A stretch of DNA of 64,000 bases, taken from the NCBI RefSeq assembly GCF_003019275.1, contig NZ_CP027848.1:1922001-1986000 (forward strand). The letters run 5' to 3'. The notes beneath the pieces were generated by a model. It worked only from the letters and a program-made list of their open reading frames with translations. It did no database searches and was not told where the DNA came from. Shown here in pieces: positions 1 through 9,386 of the stretch (position 1 is the first letter of the stretch; the number at the start of each line of letters is the position of its first letter). This DNA comes from Staphylococcus muscae. Its GTDB lineage: Bacteria; Bacillota; Bacilli; Staphylococcales; Staphylococcaceae. Both the position numbers and the translations under genes were made by a program.

Positions 1-786
1 CCGAGTACTGTTGAAGAATACTTAGCACCGTTGAAAGAAATGTTTGAAACATTTGTACCGCCAGAAGAAGTGGCGTGTATTTTGATTGAGACTTTTCAAG
101 GGGATGGTGGGCTATTAGAACCGATACAAGGTTATTTTGAAGCATTGGCTGACATATGTCGAGCACATGGTATTTTGTTGGCAATTGATGATATTCAACA
201 AGGCTTTGGCCGAACAGGTAAGTTCAGTTCGGTCGAACATTTTGATATCGAAGCGGATTTAATTGCATATGGTAAGTCAATTGCGGGTGGTATGCCAATG
301 TCAGCTATTGTCGGTCGTAGTGAAGTGATGGATGGACTTGATGCACCTGCGCATCTATTTACAACAGGAGCCAATCCAGTATGTTGTGAAGCAGCGATTG
401 CTACGCTAGATATTTTGGAAGATGAGAATCTTATCGATGAAACAGCGAGAAAGGGGCAATTGGTTAAACATCGTATGCAGCAATGGTTATCGAAATATCA
501 ATGTGTCGGTGATGTGAGAGGAGAAGGTTTGTCGATTGGTATTGATATTGTATCGGATAAGATCAATAAGACGAAAGATGCGGAAGCTGCGTTAAAAATA
601 TGCAACGCTTGTTTTGAACAAGGTGTCGTTATTATTGCGATTGCAGGTAGCGTCCTGAGATTTCAGCCGCCACTTGTGATTACAGATGAAGCATTGGATC
701 AGGCATTAACTGTTATAGAGTCAGTAATTGACGCATTAGAAAAGGGAGCACTTGATAATTATCAAGTAGAAGGACAAGGGTGGTAA
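1..786 (+). CDS. Class III PLP-dependent aminotransferase, 5' end outside window
   Basis: The frame is open from base 1, so the N-terminal part lies outside the window; the stop is TAA at 784-786. The visible 261 codons hold fold-type I aminotransferase landmarks: IDDIQQGFGRTG carries the Asp that contacts the PLP pyridine nitrogen, AYGKSIAGGMP carries the Schiff-base Lys, and FTTGANPVCCEAA follows. The overall pattern resembles the group containing ornithine and diaminobutyrate aminotransferases and lactobacillal isoleucine 2-epimerase; the exact substrate cannot be told. The next gene, a membrane transporter, begins 5 bases after the stop, so the two are probably one operon and may handle the same amino compound. 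Confidence 0.85.
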   Translation, partial: PSTVEEYLAPLKEMFETFVPPEEVACILIETFQGDGGLLEPIQGYFEALADICRAHGILLAIDDIQQGFGRTGKFSSVEHFDIEADLIAYGKSIAGGMPMSAIVGRSEVMDGLDAPAHLFTTGANPVCCEAAIATLDILEDENLIDETARKGQLVKHRMQQWLSKYQCVGDVRGEGLSIGIDIVSDKINKTKDAEAALKICNACFEQGVVIIAIAGSVLRFQPPLVITDEALDQALTVIESVIDALEKGALDNYQVEGQGW

Positions 787-791
787 GAATA

Positions 792-1871
792 ATGACAAAT
801 ACAATTAATTGGCAAAAAGTTTTAAAGTTAAGTGGCGCATATATTGCATACTTAATTGGTTCAGGATTTGCAACAGGACAAGAAGTCATGCAATTCTTTG
901 CATCATACGGGCCTATTGGCATTGTGGGTGCATTGATATCGATGGTTTTATTCTGTGTATTAGGTTCGATGATTATGTTGAAAGGTTATGAATTAAAGCT
1001 TAAACAACCGGGAGATATTTTCAAAGTTTACTGTGGGAATATTCTAGGTCGTATCATTGAATATTTTGCATTGCTCTTTTTATTTAGCATTGTTGTCATT
1101 ATGATTGCAGGGACAGGAGCTGTTGTGTCGGAGCATTTTAAGTTGCCTTCTGCCGTTGGATATCTTGGTATGGGGGTATTAGCGATGATAACAGTCATAT
1201 TAGGATTGAATAAACTTATAGACATCATTGGTCTGATTGGACCTGTTATTGTTGTTTTAACCATTGGTATTTGTGGTTATGTATTTTTAACACATCTTAG
1301 TCATATTCCATCTTTTGACACATTACCAGAAGCGGCTCAAAAATTACAACCTGTTGGTCATTTTTGGCAATCTGCTATTTTATTCTTTTGCTATAACATG
1401 TTAGCGGGTACTGTTTTTTTCACACAACTTGGCAGTGAAGTGAATAACAAAAAAGAAGCAGTTGCAACAGCAATCTGTGGTGCTGCAGGTCTGATGATTA
1501 CAGTTATAATGATGATTGTTGCAATGCTCGTTCATTACAGTGAAGTCATCAAGTTAGAAGTGCCATTACTTTACATTGGCAATACTATTCACCCAGTAAT
1601 CGCATTATTTTTTGCGGTGTGTATCATTTTAGGTATCTATTCAACAACCGCACCCATGTATTGGCTCGTTAAAAATGAAGCGATGCGCTTTCTCAATCCA
1701 CGTCTTGATATATTCGTTACTGTCGCTTTAGGCATTATCTTTATGCTTGGTGGCACATTGCCATTCGGTTCATTAGTTGCGACAATTTATCCGTTTGTTG
1801 GTTATGTCGGTGCCTTTATTGCTGTTATTATATTTGTCCATACCGTTTTACATCATATGAAGCATCAATAA
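792..1871 (+). CDS. YkvI-family integral membrane transporter-like protein
   Basis: This encodes about 359 residues with roughly ten hydrophobic segments over its full length, and an N-terminal GSGFATGQEVMQFF motif typical of the YkvI family, which has a LeuT/APC-like fold. The substrate is unknown. I chose ATG 792 because AAGGGTGG lies a few bases upstream; an in-frame GTG at 780 overlaps the preceding gene. Tight coupling to the aminotransferase gene suggests uptake or export of an amino acid or related amine (inference). Confidence 0.8.
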   Translation: MTNTINWQKVLKLSGAYIAYLIGSGFATGQEVMQFFASYGPIGIVGALISMVLFCVLGSMIMLKGYELKLKQPGDIFKVYCGNILGRIIEYFALLFLFSIVVIMIAGTGAVVSEHFKLPSAVGYLGMGVLAMITVILGLNKLIDIIGLIGPVIVVLTIGICGYVFLTHLSHIPSFDTLPEAAQKLQPVGHFWQSAILFFCYNMLAGTVFFTQLGSEVNNKKEAVATAICGAAGLMITVIMMIVAMLVHYSEVIKLEVPLLYIGNTIHPVIALFFAVCIILGIYSTTAPMYWLVKNEAMRFLNPRLDIFVTVALGIIFMLGGTLPFGSLVATIYPFVGYVGAFIAVIIFVHTVLHHMKHQ

Positions 1872-2014
1872 AAAGCTTGAGATAACATATTTTGAGAAAT
1901 AGTTGAGAGATTTTGTTTTAACTCGAGTCTCATTCTTGTAATGGCGATGCTCTATGTTTTCATTGCGCTGTATATTTGGTATAGTGAGATTAAATCATTT
2001 TGGAGGAAAACACT

Positions 2015-2482
2015 ATGTCTCAACATACGGACGCAGAGATACGTGCGAATCACACAGGTAGGTTATTAGCATATGTCTCATTCTTATTTGCAGTTTGTCT
2101 TGTGGTACATCAAGTCATGATTGTTGATGGTCATGTGATCAGTCATATGCTCGAACAATCAGGTAACAAAGTGAGCGAGAACGCTATTAAAGCGATAAGC
2201 AATAGCTTACGTTACACAGGTATTTTGTACATCCTTGCTTATTCAGCAGGCGTTGTCGCTATAAAATTCCAACACCCATATTTATGGTGGTTTATGGTTG
2301 CTGTATTCATATCACAAGTTTTTAACGCATTGTTAAACCCACCTATTCTTTACAGTGCGATTTTTCATGTGAAAGGTTTCTTCGCATTAGTGCCATACGG
2401 TATTGTTGTATTAGGTTCAATCGCTGTTGCAGCGTTTATGATTACGACGAGTATTAAGCGTAAAACGACGTTCAACCGATAG
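2015..2482 (+). CDS. Small membrane protein, about four transmembrane segments
   Basis: The 155-residue product has hydrophobic stretches near residues 18-40, 68-85, 90-110 and 120-145 and ends in a basic tail (SIKRKTTFNR). The start is ATG 2015, with GGAGGA at 2002-2007. I do not recognise a characterised family. It stands alone between the transporter gene and secG. Bases 1872-2014 upstream hold no clear gene; I see only AT-rich sequence there. Confidence 0.65.
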   Translation: MSQHTDAEIRANHTGRLLAYVSFLFAVCLVVHQVMIVDGHVISHMLEQSGNKVSENAIKAISNSLRYTGILYILAYSAGVVAIKFQHPYLWWFMVAVFISQVFNALLNPPILYSAIFHVKGFFALVPYGIVVLGSIAVAAFMITTSIKRKTTFNR

Positions 2483-2550
2483 TCAGCATTGTCGTCAAGG
2501 GAATAATGTGATAAAATAGCTTTCGTATATGATGAATGGAGGACAATCTG

Positions 2551-2784
2551 ATGCATACTTTTATTGTTGTATTACTGATTATTGACTGTATCGCACTCAT
2601 CACTGTTGTTTTATTACAAGAAGGTAAGAGTAATGGTTTATCAGGTGCTATTAGTGGTGGAGCTGAGCAATTATTCGGTAAACAAAAACAACGTGGTATA
2701 GATTTATTTTTGCATAGATTGACAATTGTACTATCAATTATTTTCTTTGTATTAATGTTAAGTATCAGTTACTTTGATATGTAG
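2551..2784 (+). CDS. secG: Preprotein translocase subunit SecG
   Basis: A 77-residue, two-helix membrane protein of the usual SecG length, with the family signature [17 protein letters not shown] between the helices. SecG associates with SecYE and helps SecA-driven export. ATG 2551 follows GGAGGA at 2538-2543. The position upstream of est, rnr, smpB and ssrA is the order expected in staphylococci. A strong terminator follows directly after the stop. Confidence 0.95.
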   Translation: MHTFIVVLLIIDCIALITVVLLQEGKSNGLSGAISGGAEQLFGKQKQRGIDLFLHRLTIVLSIIFFVLMLSISYFDM

Positions 2785-2815
2785 AGTCCGACAGTTGTGT
2801 AGTCGGACTTTTTTA
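2785..2815 (+). terminator. Rho-independent terminator after secG
   Basis: AGTCCGAC (2785-2792) pairs with GTCGGACT (2802-2809) around a 9-base loop and is followed by a run of T. It separates secG from est. Confidence 0.9.
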
Positions 2816-2884
2816 TTTGAGACGGAATATACGAATCGCTAAAATAAAGTTACATGACAGACAATGAAAGGACACGATTTTAAT

Positions 2885-3625
2885 ATGAAAATTCAACTTC
2901 CAAAGCCATTCTTGTTTGAGGGTGGAAAACGTGCAGTATTATTATTACATGGTTTTACTGGTAACAGTTCCGATGTGAGACAACTTGGTCGTTACCTTCA
3001 GAAAAAAGGCTACACTTCTCATGCGCCACATTATGAAGGGCATGCCGCACCACCAGAAGAAATTTTGAAATCGAGTCCACATGTTTGGTACAAAGATGCA
3101 CTCGATGGTTACGATTATTTGATTGATCAAGGATATGACGAAATCGCCGTAGCAGGGCTTTCATTAGGTGGCGTTTTTGCATTAAAGTTAAGTTTAAACC
3201 GTGATGTAAAGGGAATTGTTACGATGTGTACACCTGCATACATTAAGACAGAAGGTTCCATGTTCGAAGGCTTTTTGGACTATGCGCGTAATTTTAAGAA
3301 GTATGAAGGAAAAGATGAAACAACGATTGAAAGTGAAATGGATGTTTTTCATCCAACTGAGACGTTGAAAGAACTACAAGATACCATTCAAGGTGTTCGA
3401 GATAGCCTTGATGAAGTGATGGATCCATTATTAGTGATTCAATCTGAACATGATGAGATGATTAACCCAGATTCTGCCAATGTGATTCACGATACGGCTA
3501 TTTCTGACAATAAATCATTGTCATGGTATCACAATTCAGGTCACGTTATTACAATAGATAAAGAAAAAGAACAAGTATTTGAAGAAGTCTATCAATTTTT
3601 AGAATCACTGGTGTGGAACGATTAA
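2885..3625 (+). CDS. est: Carboxylesterase Est, alpha/beta hydrolase
   Basis: The 246-residue cytosolic alpha/beta hydrolase has LLLHGFTGNSSD forming the oxyanion region, nucleophile elbow GLSLGG, acid region SEHDEMI and catalytic His in SGHVITID, in the usual order. It closely follows the staphylococcal Est pattern, including the KKYEGKDETTIESEMD cap region. I chose ATG 2885 (MKIQLPKPF) because it matches the family start and has AAAGGA upstream; ATG 2864 would add seven unusual residues. It probably hydrolyses short-chain esters. Its stop lies 42 bases before rnr. Confidence 0.92.
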   Translation: MKIQLPKPFLFEGGKRAVLLLHGFTGNSSDVRQLGRYLQKKGYTSHAPHYEGHAAPPEEILKSSPHVWYKDALDGYDYLIDQGYDEIAVAGLSLGGVFALKLSLNRDVKGIVTMCTPAYIKTEGSMFEGFLDYARNFKKYEGKDETTIESEMDVFHPTETLKELQDTIQGVRDSLDEVMDPLLVIQSEHDEMINPDSANVIHDTAISDNKSLSWYHNSGHVITIDKEKEQVFEEVYQFLESLVWND

Positions 3626-3667
3626 AATCAGTGATAGATAAAAGTTTAATAGGAAAGGAGGCAAATA

Positions 3668-6007
3668 ATGAATTTAAAACAAGAAATATTAAACCTAATT
3701 CAAGAAGATGATTATCGTGCGATGTCTGTTTCTGACTTTCAAGATGCACTCGGTTTGAGTAGTGCGGAGTCATTTCGTGACTTGATTAAAGTTTTAAACG
3801 AGTTAGAACAAACAGGTATTGTGACACGTACAAAGCAAGATCGATACCAAAAGAAAGGTCCTAAGCCAGGATTGGTAAAGGGGACTTTGAGTCAAAATAA
3901 AAAGGGCTTTGCATTTTTACGTCCTGAAGATGAAATGATGGAGGATATTTTTATCCCACCAAGTAAAGTGAACTATGCGATGGAGGGTGATACGGTCGTT
4001 GTTGAAGTACAAAAGTCTCGTGGTGATTATAGAAAGGGTAAGTTTGAAGGAGAAGTCAAAGCAATTGAACGTCATGCCGTTCAACAAGTTGTTGGAACAT
4101 TCTCTGAAGCGCGCCATTTCGGTTTTGTGATTCCAGATGATAAACGCATTATGCAAGACATTTTTATCCCGAAAGGACAAGACTTAGGTGCCGTCGAAGG
4201 TCACAAAGTATTAGTACAGATTACACAATACTCAGACGGTACGAATAACCCAGAAGGACAAGTGTCTGCAATTTTAGGGCATAAAAACGATCCGGGTGTA
4301 GATATTTTATCAATCATCTATCAACACGGGATCGACATTGAATTTCCAGAAGATGTGTTAAAAGAAGCGGAAGCTGTACCAGAGTCAATCAAACCTGAAG
4401 AAATTAAGGGGCGTCGTGATTTAAGAGATGATTTAACGATTACTATTGATGGTGCAGACGCTAAAGACCTTGATGATGCGATTGCCTTGAAACAAATAGA
4501 CAATGGTCATATTGAACTAACTGTAAGTATTGCCGACGTAAGCTATTATGTGACAGAAGGAAGCGCACTCGACCGTGAAGCGTATGATCGTGCGACAAGT
4601 GTGTACCTTGTGGACCGTGTGATTCCGATGATCCCACATCGTTTAAGCAATGGTATCTGTTCATTGAATCCCAACGTGGATAGACTGACAATGAGTTGTC
4701 GTATGGAAATTAATAAACGTGGTGAAGTTGTTAAACACGAGATTTTTGATAGTGTGATCCATTCAGATGCCCGTATGACGTATGACGCAGTTAATGAAAT
4801 TATTACCGAAAAAAATCCAACAATTCGTCAACAGTATGCAGAAGTGACACCGATGTTGGATTTAGCACAAACACTCTCAAATCGTTTAATCGAAATGCGT
4901 AAACGCCGTGGTGAGATTGACTTTGATATTCCTGAAGCACAAGTACAGGTAAACGGTGAAGGGATTCCAGAAGATGTCGTTATTCGTACACGTGGTGAAG
5001 GGGAACGTTTAATTGAATCATTTATGTTAGCGGCGAATGAGACGATTGCTGAACATTTCAATAAAAAAGATGTTCCATTCTTATATCGTATTCATGAACA
5101 ACCGAAGTCAGAACGTCTACGTCAATTTTTTGACTTCATTACAAACTTCGGCATGATGATAAAAGGAACTGGTGAAGAAATTCATCCAAGTACATTACAA
5201 AGAATTTCTGAAGAAGTGACAGGGCGACCAGAAGATCGAGTCATTTCAACAATGATGCTACGCTCGATGCAACAAGCACGATATGAAGCGGATAATCTTG
5301 GACACTTTGGGTTGGCTGCGGATTATTATACACACTTCACATCACCAATCAGACGTTATCCGGACTTAATCGTCCATCGCTTAATTCGAAAATATCTCAT
5401 TGAGCAGTCTATGGATGGCAAGGCAATGCGTCGTTGGGAAGATGCGCTACCAGAGATTGCGACGCATACGTCTAACCGTGAGCGTCGTGCGATTGAAGCA
5501 GAACGCGATACGGATGAATTGAAGAAAGCCGAGTACATGATTCAACATATCGGTGATGAGTTTGAAGGGGTTATTAGTTCTGTTGCCAACTTCGGTATGT
5601 TTATTGAGTTGCCGAATACGATTGAAGGGCTTGTCAGCATTCAAAATATGACAGATGACTATTACAACTTTGATGAACATCATATGGCATTGATTGGAGA
5701 ACATAAAGCGAAAGTCTATCGCATTGGTGACACAATCAAAGTAAAAGTCGTACATGTTGATGTGGATGAACGTCAAATCGACTTCCAAGTAGTAGGAATG
5801 CCAATCGACTTGAAAGGCGGTCGTGATAAGAAACAACAAGGAAAAACAATCCAGATCAAAACGAAGGGCAATCAATTCAAAGGTAAAAATGACTGTAAGA
5901 AGAAACGTAAACAGCGCAAAGGTAAGAATGAACGTCAAAAAACGAAACACAAGCCGTTTTACAAAGATAAAAGTATCAAAAAGAAAGCCCGAAGAAAGAA
6001 AAAATAA
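3668..6007 (+). CDS. rnr: Ribonuclease R
   Basis: This 779-residue 3'-5' exoribonuclease has an N-terminal winged-helix region, two cold-shock/OB domains (KGFAFLRPEDE and HFGFVIPDD), the RNB catalytic domain with metal-binding Asp residues in DGADAKDLDDAIAL, an S1 domain (VISSVANFGMFIELP) and a very basic C-terminal tail. RNase R degrades structured RNA and works with tmRNA/SmpB on stalled messages, which fits its place just upstream of smpB and ssrA. ATG 3668 follows AAAGGAGG. Confidence 0.96.
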   Translation: MNLKQEILNLIQEDDYRAMSVSDFQDALGLSSAESFRDLIKVLNELEQTGIVTRTKQDRYQKKGPKPGLVKGTLSQNKKGFAFLRPEDEMMEDIFIPPSKVNYAMEGDTVVVEVQKSRGDYRKGKFEGEVKAIERHAVQQVVGTFSEARHFGFVIPDDKRIMQDIFIPKGQDLGAVEGHKVLVQITQYSDGTNNPEGQVSAILGHKNDPGVDILSIIYQHGIDIEFPEDVLKEAEAVPESIKPEEIKGRRDLRDDLTITIDGADAKDLDDAIALKQIDNGHIELTVSIADVSYYVTEGSALDREAYDRATSVYLVDRVIPMIPHRLSNGICSLNPNVDRLTMSCRMEINKRGEVVKHEIFDSVIHSDARMTYDAVNEIITEKNPTIRQQYAEVTPMLDLAQTLSNRLIEMRKRRGEIDFDIPEAQVQVNGEGIPEDVVIRTRGEGERLIESFMLAANETIAEHFNKKDVPFLYRIHEQPKSERLRQFFDFITNFGMMIKGTGEEIHPSTLQRISEEVTGRPEDRVISTMMLRSMQQARYEADNLGHFGLAADYYTHFTSPIRRYPDLIVHRLIRKYLIEQSMDGKAMRRWEDALPEIATHTSNRERRAIEAERDTDELKKAEYMIQHIGDEFEGVISSVANFGMFIELPNTIEGLVSIQNMTDDYYNFDEHHMALIGEHKAKVYRIGDTIKVKVVHVDVDERQIDFQVVGMPIDLKGGRDKKQQGKTIQIKTKGNQFKGKNDCKKKRKQRKGKNERQKTKHKPFYKDKSIKKKARRKKK

Positions 6008-6023
6008 GTTGAGGTGAGACCAT

Positions 6024-6488
6024 ATGGCGAAAAAGTCAGGTAAAGGTACCTTAGCAGAAAATCGTAAAGCACGACATGATTATCAGATTGAAGATACGAT
6101 TGAAGCAGGCATTGTATTACAAGGAACTGAGATTAAATCTATTCGACGTGGAAGTGCTAACTTAAAAGACAGCTACGCACAAGTGAAAAACGGTGAAATT
6201 TTCCTACAAAACATGCATATCGCCCCGTACGAAGAAGGGAATCGTTTTAATCATGATCCGTTACGTTCACGTAAACTGCTACTGCATAAGCGTGAAATTG
6301 TAAAACTTGGAGATCGTACACGTGAGATTGGTTACTCAATCGTGCCACTTAAACTTTATTTAAAACAAGGGCATTGTAAAGTCTTGTTAGGTGTTGCACG
6401 TGGTAAGAAAAAGTATGACAAGCGCCAGTCTTTAAAAGAAAAAGCAGTCAAACGTGATATGGCACGTGCTATGAAGCAAAAGTATTAA
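6024..6488 (+). CDS. smpB: SsrA-binding protein SmpB
   Basis: The 154-residue protein has the SmpB OB-fold signatures [19 protein letters not shown] and LLLHKREI and the basic C-terminal tail ([15 protein letters not shown]) that sits in the mRNA channel. It binds the tRNA-like part of tmRNA and delivers it to stalled ribosomes. It lies 16 bases after rnr and 77 bases before the tmRNA gene. Confidence 0.96.
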   Translation: MAKKSGKGTLAENRKARHDYQIEDTIEAGIVLQGTEIKSIRRGSANLKDSYAQVKNGEIFLQNMHIAPYEEGNRFNHDPLRSRKLLLHKREIVKLGDRTREIGYSIVPLKLYLKQGHCKVLLGVARGKKKYDKRQSLKEKAVKRDMARAMKQKY

Positions 6489-6518
6489 ACATTGCACTGT
6501 ACGTTAATATTTGTTAAG

Positions 6519-6560
6519 ATATAATGTGCTTTGATAAGGAAGAATAAAGCACATTATATT
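6519..6560 (+). promoter_or_regulatory. smpB terminator overlapping the ssrA promoter
   Basis: A 14-bp inverted repeat (6519-6532 with 6546-6559) could end smpB transcription. Inside it are a -35 TTGATA (6531-6536) and a -10 TATATT (6555-6560) with an 18-bp spacer, placing transcription start at the first G of GGGGACG (6566). The combination of stem and promoter is read directly; its use is inferred. Confidence 0.65.
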
Positions 6561-6565
6561 GTTAT

Positions 6566-6926
6566 GGGGACGTTTATGGATTCGACAGGGGTCCCCCGAG
6601 CTTATGAAGCGTGTCGGAGGGTTGTCTTCGTCATCAACACACTCAGTTTATAATAACTGGCAAAACTAACAACAACTTCGCAGTAGCTGCCTAAGCGCAC
6701 TCTGCATCACCTAACCGCATCGCCTATGTGCGGTTAACGTGATTCAACTGAAGTAGGCTACACACGTCACTGCCGTTTGAAGTCTGACGTGGAGAGATGA
6801 ATCAAACTAGTATCATGTTGGTTGTCTGTCACCTTGCATGATGCGAAACTTATCGATAGACTACACACGTAGAAACATTTGTATCAGGACCTTTGGACGC
6901 GGGTTCAAATCCCGCCGTCTCCACTA
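6566..6926 (+). ncRNA. ssrA: Transfer-messenger RNA (tmRNA)
   Basis: The 5' end GGGGACG pairs with CGTCTCC (6916-6922) to form the acceptor stem, and the 3' part contains the T-arm GGGTTCAAATCCC. The tag reading frame starts at GGC 6659 and reads GKTNNNFAVAA, stop TAA 6692-6694, a staphylococcal-type degradation tag. The discriminator A is followed by CTA rather than CCA in the DNA. The last 22 bases of the gene form part of the prophage attachment core, so integration leaves tmRNA intact while changing what lies downstream. Confidence 0.96.
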
Positions 6927-6932
6927 TATAGC
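6905..6932 (+). repeat. attL core, 28 bp
   Basis: The sequence beginning TCAAATCCCGCC and ending CTATATAGC is identical to 57267-57294. It covers the T-arm and acceptor 3' strand of tmRNA, a common tyrosine-integrase target. Confidence 0.95.
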
Positions 6933-6936
6933 ACTG

Positions 6937-6961
6937 AAAACCCTTGATATTAAAGGGTTTT
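6937..6961. terminator. Bidirectional terminator between ssrA and int
   Basis: AAAACCCTT (6937-6945) pairs with AAGGGTTTT (6953-6961), with flanking A and T tracts on either strand. It is phage DNA and probably serves both tmRNA and the converging integrase gene, replacing the original ssrA terminator now beyond attR. Confidence 0.8.
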
Positions 6962-6971
6962 GTATTTGCAA

Positions 6972-6989
6972 GTGTCAAATATGTGTCAA
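6972..6989 (+). promoter_or_regulatory. Putative integrase arm-binding sites, left
   Basis: GTGTCAA occurs twice with a 4-base spacer (6972-6978 and 6983-6989). The same motif with the same 11-base period is found near attR at 57161-57178. Tyrosine integrases bind paired arm sites on both sides of the core, so I read these as arm sites; binding is inferred. Confidence 0.6.
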
Positions 6990-8035
6990 GAAAATAATTC
7001 TTTGACTCGTTGGCCTTGCTCTTTTTTTTGTTCATCTAGCAAATGAGAATAGACTTCTAAAGTTATTGAGATGTTATAATGACCGAGCCTTTTACTTATA
7101 TATTCTATCGGGATACCTTTTGAAAGTAGATAAGAAGTGTGAGTGTGTCTTAATGCGTATGGGGTAATATCGTCATCGTTAAGACCGATTTGTTTCTTTG
7201 CATATCTGAAGGATTTTAATACTGCATTATGACTAAGTTTAAAGAGTTTTCCATTAGTGCGTTTAGGTAATTTAGATAGCTTGGATTTTATCAACTTAAT
7301 ATCTTTTTTTGGAACTTCTACAAACCGATCTGCGTTACTTGTTTTTGTCCCCCTAAGATGAATAAGTTCGTCTTTTTCATTTAAATCTATATGTAGCATA
7401 TTAATTACGTCACTAAATCTAGCTCCTGTTATTGATAGAATGTAAAGAAAAATATAACTTTCTTCATCACGACTTTTAAAGTACTCCATTAAAGCTAGGT
7501 AATCTTTTATAGTGATATACTTCTTTTCTTCTCTTTTAGATTTTTTTGTTCCCCGAATGTCTACTTGGTAAGTAGGATCTTTCTTTAAATAACCATCGTA
7601 AACCGCATCTTTTATGCATCTCGATAAACAACCATGAACTTTTCTTACAGTTTCTGTGGCTCTGTTCTGACCAAATTCATTCAAGAATTTTTGGTATTCA
7701 GACCGTTTAAGGTTTTTAATTAAAAATCTGTCCCCGAAATACTCATTAAACAGTCTCAAAGAGCGTTCGTACCAATAATATTGTTGAGAGGCAAGCTCCC
7801 TTTTATTCTTGATAATCAACCACTCATTATAGTAATCAGAAAAAGTCTTGTTGTCTTCTAAAAAGTTACCATCTTCAAGATCACGTATAAGTTGTTGTGC
7901 CGCATTGGTAGCTTCTGCTTTAGTTTTAAAACCCGACTTTCTCTTTTTACCTGACTTGAAAGAAGGGTGCTTCACATCATACTGCCAGCTTGTTGAATTC
8001 TTGTTTTTCCGTTTTGTTACTGTGAAAGTTGCCAT
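6986..8035 (-). CDS. int: Phage tyrosine-recombinase integrase
   Basis: The 349-residue protein has an N-terminal arm-binding domain (WQYDVKHPSFKSGKKRKSGF), a SAM-like core-binding domain (about 62-160) and a catalytic domain with Arg206 (ITGARFSD), Arg296 (ALRHTHTS), His319 (RLGHY) and nucleophile Tyr329 (EVYSHL). The first position of the usual HxxR box is Tyr. Start ATG 8035 is set by AAGGAG a few bases upstream; a GTG at 8044 would overlap that site. The gene reads toward attL and catalyses integration at ssrA. IS copy 1 now lies about 35 bases upstream of the start, so its native promoter has probably been separated from it. Confidence 0.95.
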   Translation of the reverse strand: MATFTVTKRKNKNSTSWQYDVKHPSFKSGKKRKSGFKTKAEATNAAQQLIRDLEDGNFLEDNKTFSDYYNEWLIIKNKRELASQQYYWYERSLRLFNEYFGDRFLIKNLKRSEYQKFLNEFGQNRATETVRKVHGCLSRCIKDAVYDGYLKKDPTYQVDIRGTKKSKREEKKYITIKDYLALMEYFKSRDEESYIFLYILSITGARFSDVINMLHIDLNEKDELIHLRGTKTSNADRFVEVPKKDIKLIKSKLSKLPKRTNGKLFKLSHNAVLKSFRYAKKQIGLNDDDITPYALRHTHTSYLLSKGIPIEYISKRLGHYNISITLEVYSHLLDEQKKEQGQRVKELFS

Positions 8036-8070
8036 TTTTACCACTCCTTAGGAACGTATGTTTGGTATAT

Positions 8071-8200
8071 TTATGAACTACACATCGACTAAAGTCGATG
8101 GTTTCTAGGAACACTCATAACTTGATGTAATCATTGATTACAACAGAGGTTTAAGCTATTTTACTAAGGCTTGTTCCAAGCCAAAATTTAGTATATTTTT
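8071..8200 (-). ncRNA. Candidate omega/reRNA region at the tnpB end of IS copy 1
   Basis: In characterised IS200/IS605 elements the guide RNA of TnpB covers the end of tnpB and the right end, with the guide read from flanking DNA. Here the corresponding bases hold two strong hairpins (8126-8142 and 8083-8100) just before the boundary at 8071. The RNA limits are not visible in DNA alone; equivalent regions exist in copies 2 and 3. Confidence 0.4.
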
Positions 8201-9298
8201 TGATGCATTGATATCACGGTCATGTTCTGTACTACATTCAGAACATATCCAACACCTAACATCTAATGTCTTTTTACCACTATCAAATCCACAGCTTGAA
8301 CAGTATTGAGATGATTTGTAGGGATTAACAGTCATTGATGTCTTACTATACATTACACATTTGTATTCAATGAATGTTCTAAAAATTCGCCATGACTGAC
8401 TTGCAATTGAACGTGATAACTTATGATTTTTCATTAAATTCGATGTTTTCAAATCTTCTAAGACGATTAAATCATAACGTTCAACTAAATCTGTCGTAAT
8501 TTTATGGATATAATCTTTTCGTGTATTGACGATTTTTTCATGAATACGTGCAACTTGACGTTTTGCCTTTTGATAGTTCTTAGCATCTTTTAAAGGCATA
8601 CCATTCTTAATTGCATTCAGTCTACGTCTTGCAACACGCTTTTCCCAATAATGTAACTGCTTTTTATACTTTAGATGTAAACGTTGCGAGGCATATTTCT
8701 TACCATCTGACGTAATTGCTAGATGTGTCAAACCTAAATCTATACCAACCGACTTACCTGTTTTTGGTAGTGCTTGATTATCGCTTTCTACCAATAATGA
8801 AATATAATAATATCCTGTTGATTTACGTGTAACCGTAACCGATTTAATACGACTGTTTTCAATGTGTTGGACGCTTGACTTGCATTTAACCCACCCTAGT
8901 TTGGGTAACTTGATGTAACGCTGATTATCATTAAAACGGATGTTGTTACCACGTATCGTGCTGAGGTATGACTGCCTTGTAATTTTCTTTGATTTAAATT
9001 TAGGATATCTTGAATAACCTTTAAAAAATCGGTCAAATGTCTCGGATAATGTTTTGACAGCACATTGAATCGCAACACTATCTATATCTTTTAACCATGG
9101 ATATTCAAGTTTCAATGCTGGTAATAAAGCACTTAATTTTGGATAACTTAACATCTTAAGTTCATTATTATTCTGATAGCGCTGATTAATCATATTCAAC
9201 ATTTCATTCCATACAAAACGTGTACAGCCGAATGTCTGTTCAATTTTCAATTGTTGTGCTTTGTTTGGATATATCTTACATTCGATACCTCGATACAT
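8156..9298 (-). CDS. tnpB: TnpB RNA-guided nuclease of IS copy 1
   Basis: The 380-residue protein has an N-terminal helical/WED-like region, a RuvC-like nuclease with Asp187 (VGIDLGLTHLAI), Glu281 (IVLEDLKTSNL) and Asp362 (HDRDINASKNI), and a zinc finger (CSSCGF, CWICSEC) before the last Asp. All catalytic residues are present, so it should be active. ATG 9298 has GAAGGAGGTG just upstream; an upstream in-frame start is less likely. TnpB cleaves the excised donor site using a guide RNA, which favours retention of the IS. Proteins in copies 2 and 3 are identical. Confidence 0.93.
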   Translation of the reverse strand: MYRGIECKIYPNKAQQLKIEQTFGCTRFVWNEMLNMINQRYQNNNELKMLSYPKLSALLPALKLEYPWLKDIDSVAIQCAVKTLSETFDRFFKGYSRYPKFKSKKITRQSYLSTIRGNNIRFNDNQRYIKLPKLGWVKCKSSVQHIENSRIKSVTVTRKSTGYYYISLLVESDNQALPKTGKSVGIDLGLTHLAITSDGKKYASQRLHLKYKKQLHYWEKRVARRRLNAIKNGMPLKDAKNYQKAKRQVARIHEKIVNTRKDYIHKITTDLVERYDLIVLEDLKTSNLMKNHKLSRSIASQSWRIFRTFIEYKCVMYSKTSMTVNPYKSSQYCSSCGFDSGKKTLDVRCWICSECSTEHDRDINASKNILNFGLEQALVK

Positions 9299-9386
9299 GA
9301 TAACACCTCCTTCAATACTATTATACACATGACTATTAAAAAAATGAATTTAAATGTTATAATATTAAGTATTAGGGGGTATACAT

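Noticed and set aside
5447..5950. Long minus-strand frame opposite the end of rnr
   Set aside because: It lies wholly within the S1/basic region of rnr, has no SD, and is rich in residues expected from the complement of Lys/Glu codons.
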